The translations under genes and the position numbers were made by a program. Below, piece after piece: positions 1 to 5,954 of a stretch of 13,057 nucleotides of DNA. The number at the start of each line of letters is the position of its first letter. Within the stretch, counting starts at the first letter, position 1. The DNA is from a bacterium. Its GTDB lineage: Bacteria; Omnitrophota; Gorgyraeia; Velamenicoccales; JABMQK01. The stretch covers positions 1 to 13,057 of the forward strand of contig JABMQK010000201.1 of assembly GCA_013203265.1 (NCBI GenBank), written 5' to 3'. A model generated the notes under the pieces. That model was not told the DNA's origin and did no database searches. It saw only the letters and a program-made list of their open reading frames with translations.

Positions 1-5
1 CCTTT

Positions 6-68
6 AATGAGCAGACGATTTACGGAATCATTAGGATGACGTAAATCGTAGGCCTTTAGGCCGTCTGC
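6..68. repeat. REP-like three-way junction, left end of element A
   Basis: The outer stem GCAGAC (11-16) pairs with GTCTGC (63-68). It encloses the stem GATTTACG (17-24) with CGTAAATC (40-47), whose 15-nt loop starts GAAT and ends ATGA. It also encloses a small hairpin GGCC-TTTA-GGCC (51-62). The 5' flank AATGA (6-10) recurs at the left edge of the elements at 4733 and 6354. The sequence is seen directly, and the fold follows from perfect complementarity. It is close in layout to 4733-4790, with different but still complementary stem bases. Confidence 0.8.
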
Positions 69-71
69 GAA

Positions 72-353
72 TTAAACCCCGCCCTTTTGGCTGGGTTGTT
101 TCGATAAGCTATTTTTTAATCGTTTTTTTAAATGACCGATTACACTTCCGTGGTGTTTTAATTTATTCTCACGTTCTATTGCATCTTGTCTATCTAAATA
201 AGCTTCATAATAAACTATTTTAAATGGTATATGTTTTTTAGTTGAATACATATTTCCTCTATTGTGTTCGTCTAATCTTCTCTCTACATTGTTGGTGCTG
301 CCAACATATAGATAACTGTCTTTTTGACTTTGTAATACATAAATATAATGCGT
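72..353 (-). CDS. Small GIY-YIG nuclease-domain protein (YhbQ/UPF0213-like), start codon uncertain
   Basis: This 93-residue reading frame has the features of the single-domain GIY-YIG family. It has an N-terminal YIYVLQS (3-9), then YLYVGST (14-20, the YIG half of the motif), then NNVERRLDEHNRG (21-33) with the catalytic arginine (R25/R26). It continues with PFKIVYYEAY (43-52) and ERENKLK (60-66), which holds the candidate metal-binding glutamate. Family members are metal-dependent DNA nucleases or nickases; the cellular role of the standalone type is poorly known. No ATG, GTG or TTG precedes the motif in frame. The domain opens at ACG (353-351) after an in-frame TAA at 362-360, and a GAGGA Shine-Dalgarno (363-367) sits 9 nt upstream. 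An out-of-frame ATG lies at 357-355. The gene is either started from a non-standard codon or disabled at its 5' end. Its last residues (KGGV) and stop codon are encoded within the left inverted repeat, so gene and repeat are one unit. Confidence 0.72.
   Translation of the reverse strand, partial: THYIYVLQSQKDSYLYVGSTNNVERRLDEHNRGNMYSTKKHIPFKIVYYEAYLDRQDAIERENKLKHHGSVIGHLKKRLKNSLSKQPSQKGGV
75..91. repeat. 17-bp inverted repeat, left arm (element A)
   Basis: The arm AACCCCGCCCTTTTGGC is the exact reverse complement of 368-384. It overlaps the 3' end of the GIY-YIG ORF. The two arms lie 276 nt apart and enclose almost the whole coding region, like terminal inverted repeats or the arms of a large stem. 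Confidence 0.9.
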
Positions 354-362
354 GCATCTTTA

Positions 363-367
363 TCCTC
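363..367 (-). promoter_or_regulatory. Shine-Dalgarno of the GIY-YIG ORF
   Basis: Minus-strand GAGGA lies directly after the right inverted repeat. It is 9 nt from the in-frame ACG at 353 and 5 nt from the out-of-frame ATG at 357. It supports past or present translation beginning near 353-357. Confidence 0.5.
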
Positions 368-384
368 GCCAAAAGGGCGGGGTT
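368..384. repeat. 17-bp inverted repeat, right arm (element A)
   Basis: The arm GCCAAAAGGGCGGGGTT is the exact reverse complement of 75-91. On the minus strand it lies just upstream of the GAGGA ribosome-binding site of the GIY-YIG ORF. Confidence 0.9.
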
Positions 385-396
385 AAGTTCAATCAT

Positions 397-429
397 TAGA
401 CTTACGTTCGCTTTCGCTCCGTAAGTCTA
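397..429. repeat. REP-like hairpin, right end of element A
   Basis: This is a perfect 10-bp stem, TAGACTTACG (397-406) with CGTAAGTCTA (420-429). Its 13-nt loop reads GAGCGAAAGCGAA on the minus strand. It lies 4 nt after the leuC stop codon in the direction of transcription. No T-tract follows, so it does not look like an intrinsic terminator, although a transcript hairpin here could protect the leuC mRNA 3' end. Confidence 0.8.
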
Positions 430-433
430 GATT

Positions 434-1690
434 TCACTTAACTTTCCTAGGATCAGCAATCCTGCCTTTTAAAGCCGAAGCAACAACTGTAGCCGGAGAT
501 GCCAAATATATGAAGGACTTGGGATTACCCATTCTCCCTTTAAAATTCCTATTAGCTGTTGATATTGTAACTTCGTTGTCTGCCGGAACTCCCTGATGCG
601 TGCCTACACAAGGCCCACAACCAGGATTCAAAACAGAAGCACCGGCCTCAATAAATATTTTAACCAATCCTTTCTTAAGTGCAAGCAAATAAATGTTTTT
701 TGATACAGGTGCAATTATAAGGCGAATTTCAGGATTAATCTTTCTACCCTTTAATATTTTAGCCGCTACCTCAAGGTCTTCTAACCTGCCATTAGTACAT
801 GTACCCAAAAAAGCCTGGTCAATAGATATCCCTACCACCTCTTCTATATTGCAAACATTATCTACAGTATGAGGTTTAGCTACCTGTGGCGATATTTTTG
901 AAATATCATATTCTTTTATTAAACAGTACTTAGCATTTTTATCGGCAAATTGTGATTTGAATTTAATTTTTGTCCTCTTCTTTAAAAAACTAAATACCTT
1001 TTCATCAGGCTCAATAACACCAAATTTTGCTCCCAGCTCCACTGCCATATTGCAAATAGTAAATCTCTGATCTAAACTTAAACTCTTAATCACTGGACCA
1101 CAAAATTCTAAAGACTTATATGTTGCTCCATCAGCCCTTAAATCTTTAATAATGTATAATATAATGTCCTTTGCATAAACTCCTTTAGGAATTTTACCCT
1201 TTATTACAATTTTAATACTTTCAGGTACACGAAACCAATTTTTACCACAAGCCAAACTTATAGCTAAATCAGTTGAACCAACACCAGTTGATAATACACC
1301 TAGGGCGCCATAGGTACAAGTATGTGAATCTGCACCCAATACAAGATGCCCGGGTAAAACATGGCCCATCTCTGGAATAACCTGGTGGCAAACACCACAG
1401 TTAATATCATATAATTTTAATTTTAGTTTTTTTGTGAAGTCTCGGAGTTTCTTATGAACGGCTGCTACGCCTTGATTCGGCGATGGAGAGTTGTGGTCGA
1501 TAACAATAGCAAATCTATTTTTGTCAAAAACCCTATCAATTCCTAACTGGTTAAATCTATCTATAATAATACCGCTGGTACCATCTTGACCAAAACAAAA
1601 ATCAATATTACAGATTGCAAAATCACCTGCTTTTAAATCTCTGTTAGCATGGTTGGAAAGGATCTTTTCAGCAATAGTTTTTGCTGCCAT
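434..1690 (-). CDS. leuC: 3-isopropylmalate dehydratase / homoaconitase-family large subunit
   Basis: This 418-residue aconitase-superfamily protein has the length of the short LeuC/HacA type; the E. coli-type LeuC is about 466. The [4Fe-4S] cysteines are present as C298 (FLGTCTNGR) and C358/C361 (NPGCGPCVG). Substrate-site motifs include DHNSPSP (65-71), GADSHTCTYGALG (119-131) and TANRNFKGRMGN (378-389). In leucine synthesis it would isomerise 2-isopropylmalate to 3-isopropylmalate with a separate small subunit LeuD, which is not in the window and may lie beyond the left edge. A homoaconitate, citramalate or methylthioalkylmalate-type substrate cannot be excluded for this short subfamily. 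The ATG at 1690 is 27 nt after the aminotransferase stop, without a clear Shine-Dalgarno. Element A follows 4 nt after the stop codon. Confidence 0.9.
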   Translation of the reverse strand: MAAKTIAEKILSNHANRDLKAGDFAICNIDFCFGQDGTSGIIIDRFNQLGIDRVFDKNRFAIVIDHNSPSPNQGVAAVHKKLRDFTKKLKLKLYDINCGVCHQVIPEMGHVLPGHLVLGADSHTCTYGALGVLSTGVGSTDLAISLACGKNWFRVPESIKIVIKGKIPKGVYAKDIILYIIKDLRADGATYKSLEFCGPVIKSLSLDQRFTICNMAVELGAKFGVIEPDEKVFSFLKKRTKIKFKSQFADKNAKYCLIKEYDISKISPQVAKPHTVDNVCNIEEVVGISIDQAFLGTCTNGRLEDLEVAAKILKGRKINPEIRLIIAPVSKNIYLLALKKGLVKIFIEAGASVLNPGCGPCVGTHQGVPADNEVTISTANRNFKGRMGNPKSFIYLASPATVVASALKGRIADPRKVK

Positions 1691-1717
1691 AAATAAGGCT
1701 ATTGAAATTAAGAATTA

Positions 1718-2911
1718 TTATATCTGCGTAAGTTTCTCAGTCTTTAGCTTAATAAAAAAGAGTTCTAATCGCTCGAGTCCTTTTTTTATCTCTTCCATAG
1801 AAGTTGCAAAACTTATACGTATCCATGAATCACAGCCAAACGGTTTACCAGGTATTACGGCAACATAGGACTCTTCGAGAAGTCTCTTTGCAAAATTAAA
1901 AGAATCTAATTTTGTCTTAGATATGTTAACAAAAATATAAAATGCCCCCTGCGGTTTAACATAACTGACAAAATCACCTAATTTTTCATCCAAATAAGAT
2001 ATGATAAAATCTCTTCTTTCTTGAAATTTACTCCTTAGGGAGGAGAAATAATTCGAGTCCAAACCTAAGGCTGCCAAAGCTGCTCTTTGGCTCACAGAGG
2101 AAGGACATGATGTAGAATGGTCCTGCAATCTTGAAACAGCATTAGATATCTCTTTTGGACCTGCGAAATAACCTATACGCCATCCGGTCATCGAAAATGA
2201 CTTGGAAACACCATTGACTGTTAAGGTCAAATCATATATCTCCTTACTTAGCGAAGCTAAAGAAGTAAAAACTGCATCATCAAATATTATCTTTTCATAT
2301 ATTTCATCGCTGATTATAAAAAGATTATTCTCGATACAAACCTCAGCGATCTTTTGCAACTCTTCTCTTGAATATAAGACTCCACAGGGATTAGAGGGGC
2401 TATTAAGTATGATTAGCTTTGTTGAGGCATTAATCTTCTTCTTTAACTTCTCAATATCAATCTTAAAACCATCTTTTTGACGTGTCTCTATAATAACAGG
2501 TTTTCCCTGAGCTAATTTTACCATCTCTGTATAACTAACCCAATAAGGAGACGGAATAATCACCTGGTCATTTTTATTTATTATAACCTGGATTAAATTA
2601 AATAGGCTGTGCTTTGCCCCACAGGAAACTACTATTTGCTCAGGCAAATATTCTAAATTATTCTCTTCTTTTAACTTCTTTGCTATTTTTTCCTTTAGTT
2701 CAGGAATGCCGGTAGAAGGTGTATATTTTGTAAAACCATCGTTTATTGCCTTTATGGCAGCATCATTTATCTGTTGAGGCGTATTAAAATCTGGTTCTCC
2801 AGCGCCAAAATTGACTACATCAATTCCAGATTTTCTCATGCTTTTAGCGCGGGCGGTAATTTGAAGGGTTGCGGAAGGATTTACAGCTTGAATTCTAGTG
2901 GCAATTTCCAT
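1718..2911 (-). CDS. Class I PLP-dependent aminotransferase (aspartate / prephenate aminotransferase type)
   Basis: This is a fold-type I aminotransferase of about 397 residues, resembling the short bacterial AspC (subgroup 1b, Thermus-like). The N-terminal substrate loop is FGAGEPDFNTP (35-45). The cofactor-site residues are N174 (SPSNPCG; the family usually has NPTG), D202 and Y205 (SDEIYEK), and the Schiff-base lysine K237 in SKSFSMTGWR. The carboxylate-binding arginine is R365 (WIRISFATS). It transfers the amino group between aspartate or another amino acid and 2-oxoglutarate in the cytoplasm; several members also act on prephenate. I chose ATG 2911; a TTG directly upstream (2914) would add one residue. 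It lies 93 nt behind rplQ and 27 nt ahead of leuC, so the two metabolic genes probably share a transcript. Confidence 0.9.
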   Translation of the reverse strand: MEIATRIQAVNPSATLQITARAKSMRKSGIDVVNFGAGEPDFNTPQQINDAAIKAINDGFTKYTPSTGIPELKEKIAKKLKEENNLEYLPEQIVVSCGAKHSLFNLIQVIINKNDQVIIPSPYWVSYTEMVKLAQGKPVIIETRQKDGFKIDIEKLKKKINASTKLIILNSPSNPCGVLYSREELQKIAEVCIENNLFIISDEIYEKIIFDDAVFTSLASLSKEIYDLTLTVNGVSKSFSMTGWRIGYFAGPKEISNAVSRLQDHSTSCPSSVSQRAALAALGLDSNYFSSLRSKFQERRDFIISYLDEKLGDFVSYVKPQGAFYIFVNISKTKLDSFNFAKRLLEESYVAVIPGKPFGCDSWIRISFATSMEEIKKGLERLELFFIKLKTEKLTQI

Positions 2912-3004
2912 CAATTAATTTAACGTTTTATAATTTATAAATAAATGAGGGGGTCGGGATGTTTTTTGGATATTCGACTGCTCAAATAAATACTCATGCG
3001 GTGC

Positions 3005-3679
3005 TTATAATGAATCTCTCTCTTTCTTAAAAAAACCTTTAAAACCCTTAAAAAACTTTCTTGGTTTTTTTGCTTCCGGTTCCTTTTCTTTATGCCTACC
3101 TTCTTGTGGGTGCGAATGTGGCTTCTCTTGCTGCGGTAGTTCTTTTTTCTCCTCAACCGCAGTTTTAATCGACTCTTCTTTCTGTGCTCTCTCTTCCTCT
3201 CTTATTTCTTCTTTAGGCTGGGTTGACTTTTCTTTCTTAGAAATCCCGGGCTCCTGATTCTTTGATTCAGAAACCTGAGGTTTTTTTTCTTCCTTAATCA
3301 CTTTTTCTGACTTTTTCTTCTTGTATTTTTCAGTTAGCTCTAATATTACTAACTTGGCATTATCACCGCGCCGATTGCGATAATGAATAACCCTTGTATA
3401 ACCTCCAATTCTATTTGCAAATGCGGGTGCAATTTGATCAAAAAGTATCTTTACCAATTTGTGATCACACAGTAAAGAAAACGCCCTACGCCTAGCAGAA
3501 AGTGTATTTTTCTTTCCTAAAGTTATTATCTTTTCAATAGCTCTACGCGCACTCTTCGCCTTTATTTTAGTTGTTACAATCTTCTGATGAAGCAAAACAG
3601 AGCTTGCGATACTTTTAATAGTAGCTTTGTGATAGCTAGAAAAACGGTTAAACTTATCACTTTTTATTTTGTGTCTCAT
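3005..3679 (-). CDS. rplQ: 50S ribosomal protein L17 (bL17) with long charged C-terminal tail
   Basis: Residues 1-119 are a complete bL17: MRHK start, NRFSSYHKAT (11-20), the helix AKSARRAIEKIITLGKK (41-57), RRRAF (63-67), and IGGYTRVIHYRNRRGDNAKL (91-110). It binds 23S rRNA near the polypeptide exit tunnel. Residues 120-224 are unlike standard L17, which ends near 115-130. This tail is dominated by Lys, Glu, Gln and Pro, has a His-rich patch around 187-196, and ends in a basic aromatic segment FFKGFKGFFKK (209-219). The tail is predicted to be disordered and has no domain I recognise. The frame is uninterrupted and the stop is clean, so this is an extension rather than a frameshift. The gene is last in the alpha operon, 49 nt after rpoA. 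Confidence 0.95.
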   Translation of the reverse strand: MRHKIKSDKFNRFSSYHKATIKSIASSVLLHQKIVTTKIKAKSARRAIEKIITLGKKNTLSARRRAFSLLCDHKLVKILFDQIAPAFANRIGGYTRVIHYRNRRGDNAKLVILELTEKYKKKKSEKVIKEEKKPQVSESKNQEPGISKKEKSTQPKEEIREEERAQKEESIKTAVEEKKELPQQEKPHSHPQEGRHKEKEPEAKKPRKFFKGFKGFFKKERDSL

Positions 3680-3728
3680 TTTAGTTACGCCTTACTACAT
3701 TCGGCAATTGATCGCATTGATTAAAGTA

Positions 3729-4721
3729 TTATTTTTCTTTCTTTAATTTCTTTGGATCAAACTTCAAACCTAAAGATAACCCCATACCGCTAATTAGTTC
3801 TTTTATCTCAGTCAATGATTTCTTACCAAAATTGCGAAAAGCTAACATATCCGACTCTGTCTTTTTTACTAAATCAGCGATTGTTTTAATATGGGCATCT
3901 ATTAAACAATTTGAACTCCTTACAGAAAGTTCCAGTTCAGAAATAGGAAGCCTGAGCTTTTCATAAAGAGCCTCTTCTTGTGGTGACATCTCTTCTCGTT
4001 CCTCGTACTCCTCAGGCAACTGACCTAAATTCATAAACACATCTAAATGTCTTTGTAGAATATTTGCCCCGTAAAGCATAGCATCTTTAGGATCTATGCT
4101 TCCCGTAGTCCATACTTCTATAATTAGCTTATCATAGTCTGTTCGTTGTCCAACTCTGGTGTTCTCAACATGACAACTTACTTTCCTAACAGGAGAAAAT
4201 ATAGAATCAATAGGAATTACATCTATCGGCTGATCCTCTTTCTTATTCTGCTCCGCAGAAACAAAGCCTCTTCCCCGACCAACCTGCATCTCCATATTTA
4301 TTTTTCTATTCTTTGTGAGTGTAAAAATATGCAAATCGGAATTCAAGACTTCAACTGTTCCATCCGTAATAATATCTCTAGCGGTAACCTCTCCTTGTTT
4401 ATCCTTCTTGATATAAACAGTCTTCAAAGTGCGTGAATGCGAACGTAAAACTAAATTCTTAACATTAAGCACTATATCAGTAATATCTTCTAAAACACCT
4501 TCTATGGTAGAAAATTCATGCAGAATACCATCCATCCTTATAGATGTCACAGCGCTCCCCTCAATAGAAGATAAAAGTATTCTTCTTAAAGAATTTCCCA
4601 AAGTTACTCCGAAACCCCTCTCAAATGGATCTGCTATAAACTTCGCGTATGTAGGTGTGTGTGTTGACTCTTCACATTCAAGACGCTTAGGAAGCTGAAA
4701 ATCTCTCCACTTAATTCCCAT
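3729..4721 (-). CDS. rpoA: DNA-directed RNA polymerase subunit alpha
   Basis: This 330-residue protein has the usual two domains. The N-terminal domain (about 1-235) drives dimerisation and beta/beta' assembly and carries ADPFERGFGVTLGNSLRRILL (30-50), with R46 corresponding to E. coli R45. A Glu-rich linker (237-252) precedes the C-terminal domain. That domain has the DNA-contacting VRSSNCL (267-273, R268 equivalent to E. coli R265) and the helix-hairpin-helix NFGKKSLTEIKELI (297-310), so UP-element and activator contacts should be conserved. Translation starts at ATG 4721 behind a perfect GGAGGT (4727-4732). The repeat element at 4733-4871 separates it from rpsD, unusual for this normally tight junction, and stops exactly at the ribosome-binding site. 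Confidence 0.98.
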   Translation of the reverse strand: MGIKWRDFQLPKRLECEESTHTPTYAKFIADPFERGFGVTLGNSLRRILLSSIEGSAVTSIRMDGILHEFSTIEGVLEDITDIVLNVKNLVLRSHSRTLKTVYIKKDKQGEVTARDIITDGTVEVLNSDLHIFTLTKNRKINMEMQVGRGRGFVSAEQNKKEDQPIDVIPIDSIFSPVRKVSCHVENTRVGQRTDYDKLIIEVWTTGSIDPKDAMLYGANILQRHLDVFMNLGQLPEEYEEREEMSPQEEALYEKLRLPISELELSVRSSNCLIDAHIKTIADLVKKTESDMLAFRNFGKKSLTEIKELISGMGLSLGLKFDPKKLKKEK

Positions 4722-4726
4722 CTTTT

Positions 4727-4732
4727 ACCTCC
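4727..4732 (-). promoter_or_regulatory. Strong Shine-Dalgarno of rpoA abutting the repeat element
   Basis: Minus-strand GGAGGT lies 5 nt before the rpoA ATG. Its first base directly follows the AATGA edge of element B (4733-4737). The insertion therefore leaves the ribosome-binding site intact. Confidence 0.85.
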
Positions 4733-4738
4733 AATGAA

Positions 4739-4790
4739 TAGACAATTTATGGAATGTAAGTGACATAAATTGTAGGCCAAAGGCCGTCTA
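4739..4790. repeat. REP-like three-way junction, left end of element B
   Basis: The outer stem is TAGAC (4739-4743) with GTCTA (4786-4790). The inner stem is AATTTATG (4744-4751) with CATAAATT (4764-4771), with loop GAATGTAAGTGA. The second inner hairpin is GGCC-AAA-GGCC (4775-4785). It corresponds part for part to 11-68, with both stems changed but still paired. Confidence 0.8.
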
Positions 4791-4831
4791 CGAATTTACA
4801 CTTGACATTTTAAATGTCAAGTGTAAATTCG
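4791..4831. repeat. 41-bp palindrome (20-bp perfect arms)
   Basis: The arm 4791-4810 is the exact reverse complement of 4812-4831, with a single central base (T, 4811). It begins CGAATTTACACTTGAC. Nearly loopless palindromes of this length are genetically unstable unless recently made or maintained. No U-tract follows, so a terminator role is unlikely. Confidence 0.92.
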
Positions 4832-4871
4832 CACTGATAACTTATGTCACTTCGTTCCATAAGTTATGTGC
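4831..4871. repeat. REP-like hairpin, right end of element B
   Basis: ATAACTTATG (4837-4846) pairs perfectly with CATAAGTTAT (4858-4867). GCAC (4831-4834) and GTGC (4868-4871) extend the stem past a 2-nt bulge. On the minus strand the loop is GAACGAAGTGA, close to the loop of the left hairpin of the same element (GAATGTAAGTGA). The two ends of the element are therefore inverted relatives. Confidence 0.8.
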
Positions 4872-4875
4872 TTAT

Positions 4876-5502
4876 TTATTTAGAATACAACTCTACTATC
4901 AGCTGTTCTTTTATTGGAATTACGATATCGTTACGTTCAGGTAATCTTTGAATCATAATCTCCAATTTGTCAGTATTTACTTTCAGCCAATCAGGTATTG
5001 ATCTATCTTTAGACATCTCAATATTGGCCTTTAAGTATTTCTTGATCTTTTCTTTATTTTTTATTACAATAATTTCTTCTTTGTCCACGCAGTAAGAAGG
5101 AATATTAACCCTTTTATTATTTACATAAATCATTGCGTGACGGACAATCTGTCTTGCTTGTGTTAGAGAAACTGCAAAACCACAGCGAAATACTACATTA
5201 TCTAATCTACGCTCTAATTGTTGCAATAACAACTCACCTGTTACTCCTTTAGCCCTAGAGGCTATTGAAAAGTATCTACGGAATTGCTTTTCGAGCACAC
5301 CATACATACGTTTCACTTTCTGTTTTTCTCTCAGCTGTAGACCGTAATTAGAAAGCTTTTTCCTAGTATTTCCATGTTGCCCTGGAGAATATGCACGGCG
5401 TGTCATTGCACACTTATCGGCATTACAACGTACGCCTTTTAAAAACAACTTCGTTCCCTCTCTACGACATAATCTACAAGATGGACCTGTATATCTGGCC
5501 AT
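4876..5502 (-). CDS. rpsD: 30S ribosomal protein S4 (uS4), zinc-binding C+ form
   Basis: This 208-residue protein is a full-length primary 16S rRNA-binding protein, acting at the five-way junction of the 5' domain and nucleating 30S assembly. The N-terminus carries C9-X2-C12 and C26-X4-C31 (GPSCRLCRREG, RCNADKC), the zinc knuckle of C+ S4. It is followed by AYSPGQHGNTRKKLSNYG (38-55) and the S4 RNA-binding domain RRLDNVVFRCGFAVSLTQARQ (97-117) and RHAMIYVNNKRVNIPSYCV (120-138). The start ATG at 5502 has a strong GGGAGGT just upstream. In enterobacteria S4 represses the alpha operon at a pseudoknot upstream of rpsM; I could not identify that structure here. Confidence 0.98.
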   Translation of the reverse strand: MARYTGPSCRLCRREGTKLFLKGVRCNADKCAMTRRAYSPGQHGNTRKKLSNYGLQLREKQKVKRMYGVLEKQFRRYFSIASRAKGVTGELLLQQLERRLDNVVFRCGFAVSLTQARQIVRHAMIYVNNKRVNIPSYCVDKEEIIVIKNKEKIKKYLKANIEMSKDRSIPDWLKVNTDKLEIMIQRLPERNDIVIPIKEQLIVELYSK

Positions 5503-5523
5503 TAAACCTCCCTAAAATACAAT

Positions 5524-5913
5524 TTATACTCTTCTTCTTTTAGGTTGACGACAACCATTATGTGGAATTGGAGTAATATCCTTAATCATCTTTACACTCA
5601 ATCCAGCAGCTTGAATTGCACGTATGGCTGATTCCCTTCCAGAACCAGGACCTTTTACACGAACTTCAACACTCTTCATGCCTGCATCCATTGCTTTTTT
5701 TGCTGCGTTAGTAGCCGCAATCTGCGCAGCAAAAGGAGTAGAGCGTTTCGAACCACTAAAACCAACAACACCTGGCGAAGACCACGCGATAACATTCCCC
5801 TTTATGTCACTAATGGAAATTATTGTATTATTAAAAGTAGCTGATATATTCACTATCCCACTGCTTATATTAGTTAATATCTTCTTGCGTTTCGATTTCC
5901 TTTTTTTAACCAT
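5524..5913 (-). CDS. rpsK: 30S ribosomal protein S11 (uS11)
   Basis: This complete 129-residue protein of the 30S platform contacts 16S rRNA near the E-site mRNA path. Diagnostic segments are [20 protein letters not shown] (28-47), [17 protein letters not shown] (51-67), [18 protein letters not shown] (84-101) and the basic end [12 protein letters not shown]. It is preceded by a GGGGGA Shine-Dalgarno and lies 41 nt after rpsM and 21 nt before rpsD, the standard alpha-operon order. Confidence 0.98.
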   Translation of the reverse strand: MVKKRKSKRKKILTNISSGIVNISATFNNTIISISDIKGNVIAWSSPGVVGFSGSKRSTPFAAQIAATNAAKKAMDAGMKSVEVRVKGPGSGRESAIRAIQAAGLSVKMIKDITPIPHNGCRQPKRRRV

Positions 5914-5954
5914 GTTATCCCCCTAATGCAATCTTCTGATATTTAACAGTTAAT

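Larger units (their letters stand above)
6..429. mobile_element. REP-hairpin-bounded cassette carrying a GIY-YIG ORF (element A)
   Basis: This is a composite element immediately downstream of leuC. From left to right it has a three-way-junction hairpin (6-68), the hexamer CGAATT, a 17-bp inverted repeat (75-91), a minus-strand GIY-YIG ORF (72-353), the inverted copy of the repeat (368-384), and a 10-bp-stem hairpin (397-429). The right end lies 4 nt from the leuC stop codon. The same order of parts, without the ORF, occurs at 4733-4871. The end hairpins resemble REP/BIME sequences, which RAYT enzymes mobilise in other bacteria. No transposase is visible here, and the GIY-YIG ORF is the only protein it could encode. 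The parts are seen directly; mobility is inferred from the second, empty copy. The left boundary may extend beyond the window. Confidence 0.7.
4733..4871. mobile_element. Empty REP-hairpin-bounded element (element B)
   Basis: This 139-bp element fills the rpsD-rpoA spacer. Its order is AATGA edge, three-way-junction hairpin (4739-4790), a 41-bp near-perfect palindrome (4791-4831), and a right hairpin (4831-4871). This is the layout of element A at 6-429, including the CGAATT hexamer after the left junction and an AAATTC-like hexamer before the right hairpin. The inner inverted repeats have a different sequence and enclose no gene. It is best read as a non-coding relative of element A. It ends 4 nt from the rpsD stop codon and abuts the rpoA Shine-Dalgarno, and must be transcribed with the operon. 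Confidence 0.7.

Noticed and set aside
242..424. Plus-strand open frame of 60 codons across the GIY-YIG region
   Set aside because: It is antisense to the GIY-YIG domain and runs through the inverted repeat and right hairpin; no ribosome-binding site or recognisable protein features.
1..430. CRISPR array or tRNA in the left region
   Set aside because: The repeats are inverted rather than regularly spaced direct repeats. The three-way junction lacks an anticodon arm, T-loop and CCA-like end, so it is not a tRNA.
2912..3004. Promoter for the aminotransferase-leuC pair
   Set aside because: The spacer has TATAAA-like AT-rich words, but no convincing -35/-10 pair with proper spacing stands out from the local base composition.
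2935..3156. Minus-strand frame of 73 codons overlapping the L17 tail
   Set aside because: It is the shifted reading of the same Lys/Arg-rich coding bases. The L17 frame is continuous and starts from an authentic L17 N-terminus.
3680..3728. Degenerate REP-like hairpin between rpoA and rplQ
   Set aside because: A 3-bp stem around GAATGTAGTAA recalls the loop of element B, but the pairing is too short to support it.
4791..4831. Intrinsic terminator after rpsD
   Set aside because: The palindrome is AT-rich with no U-run after it, and rpoA and rplQ downstream have no alternative promoter that I can see.
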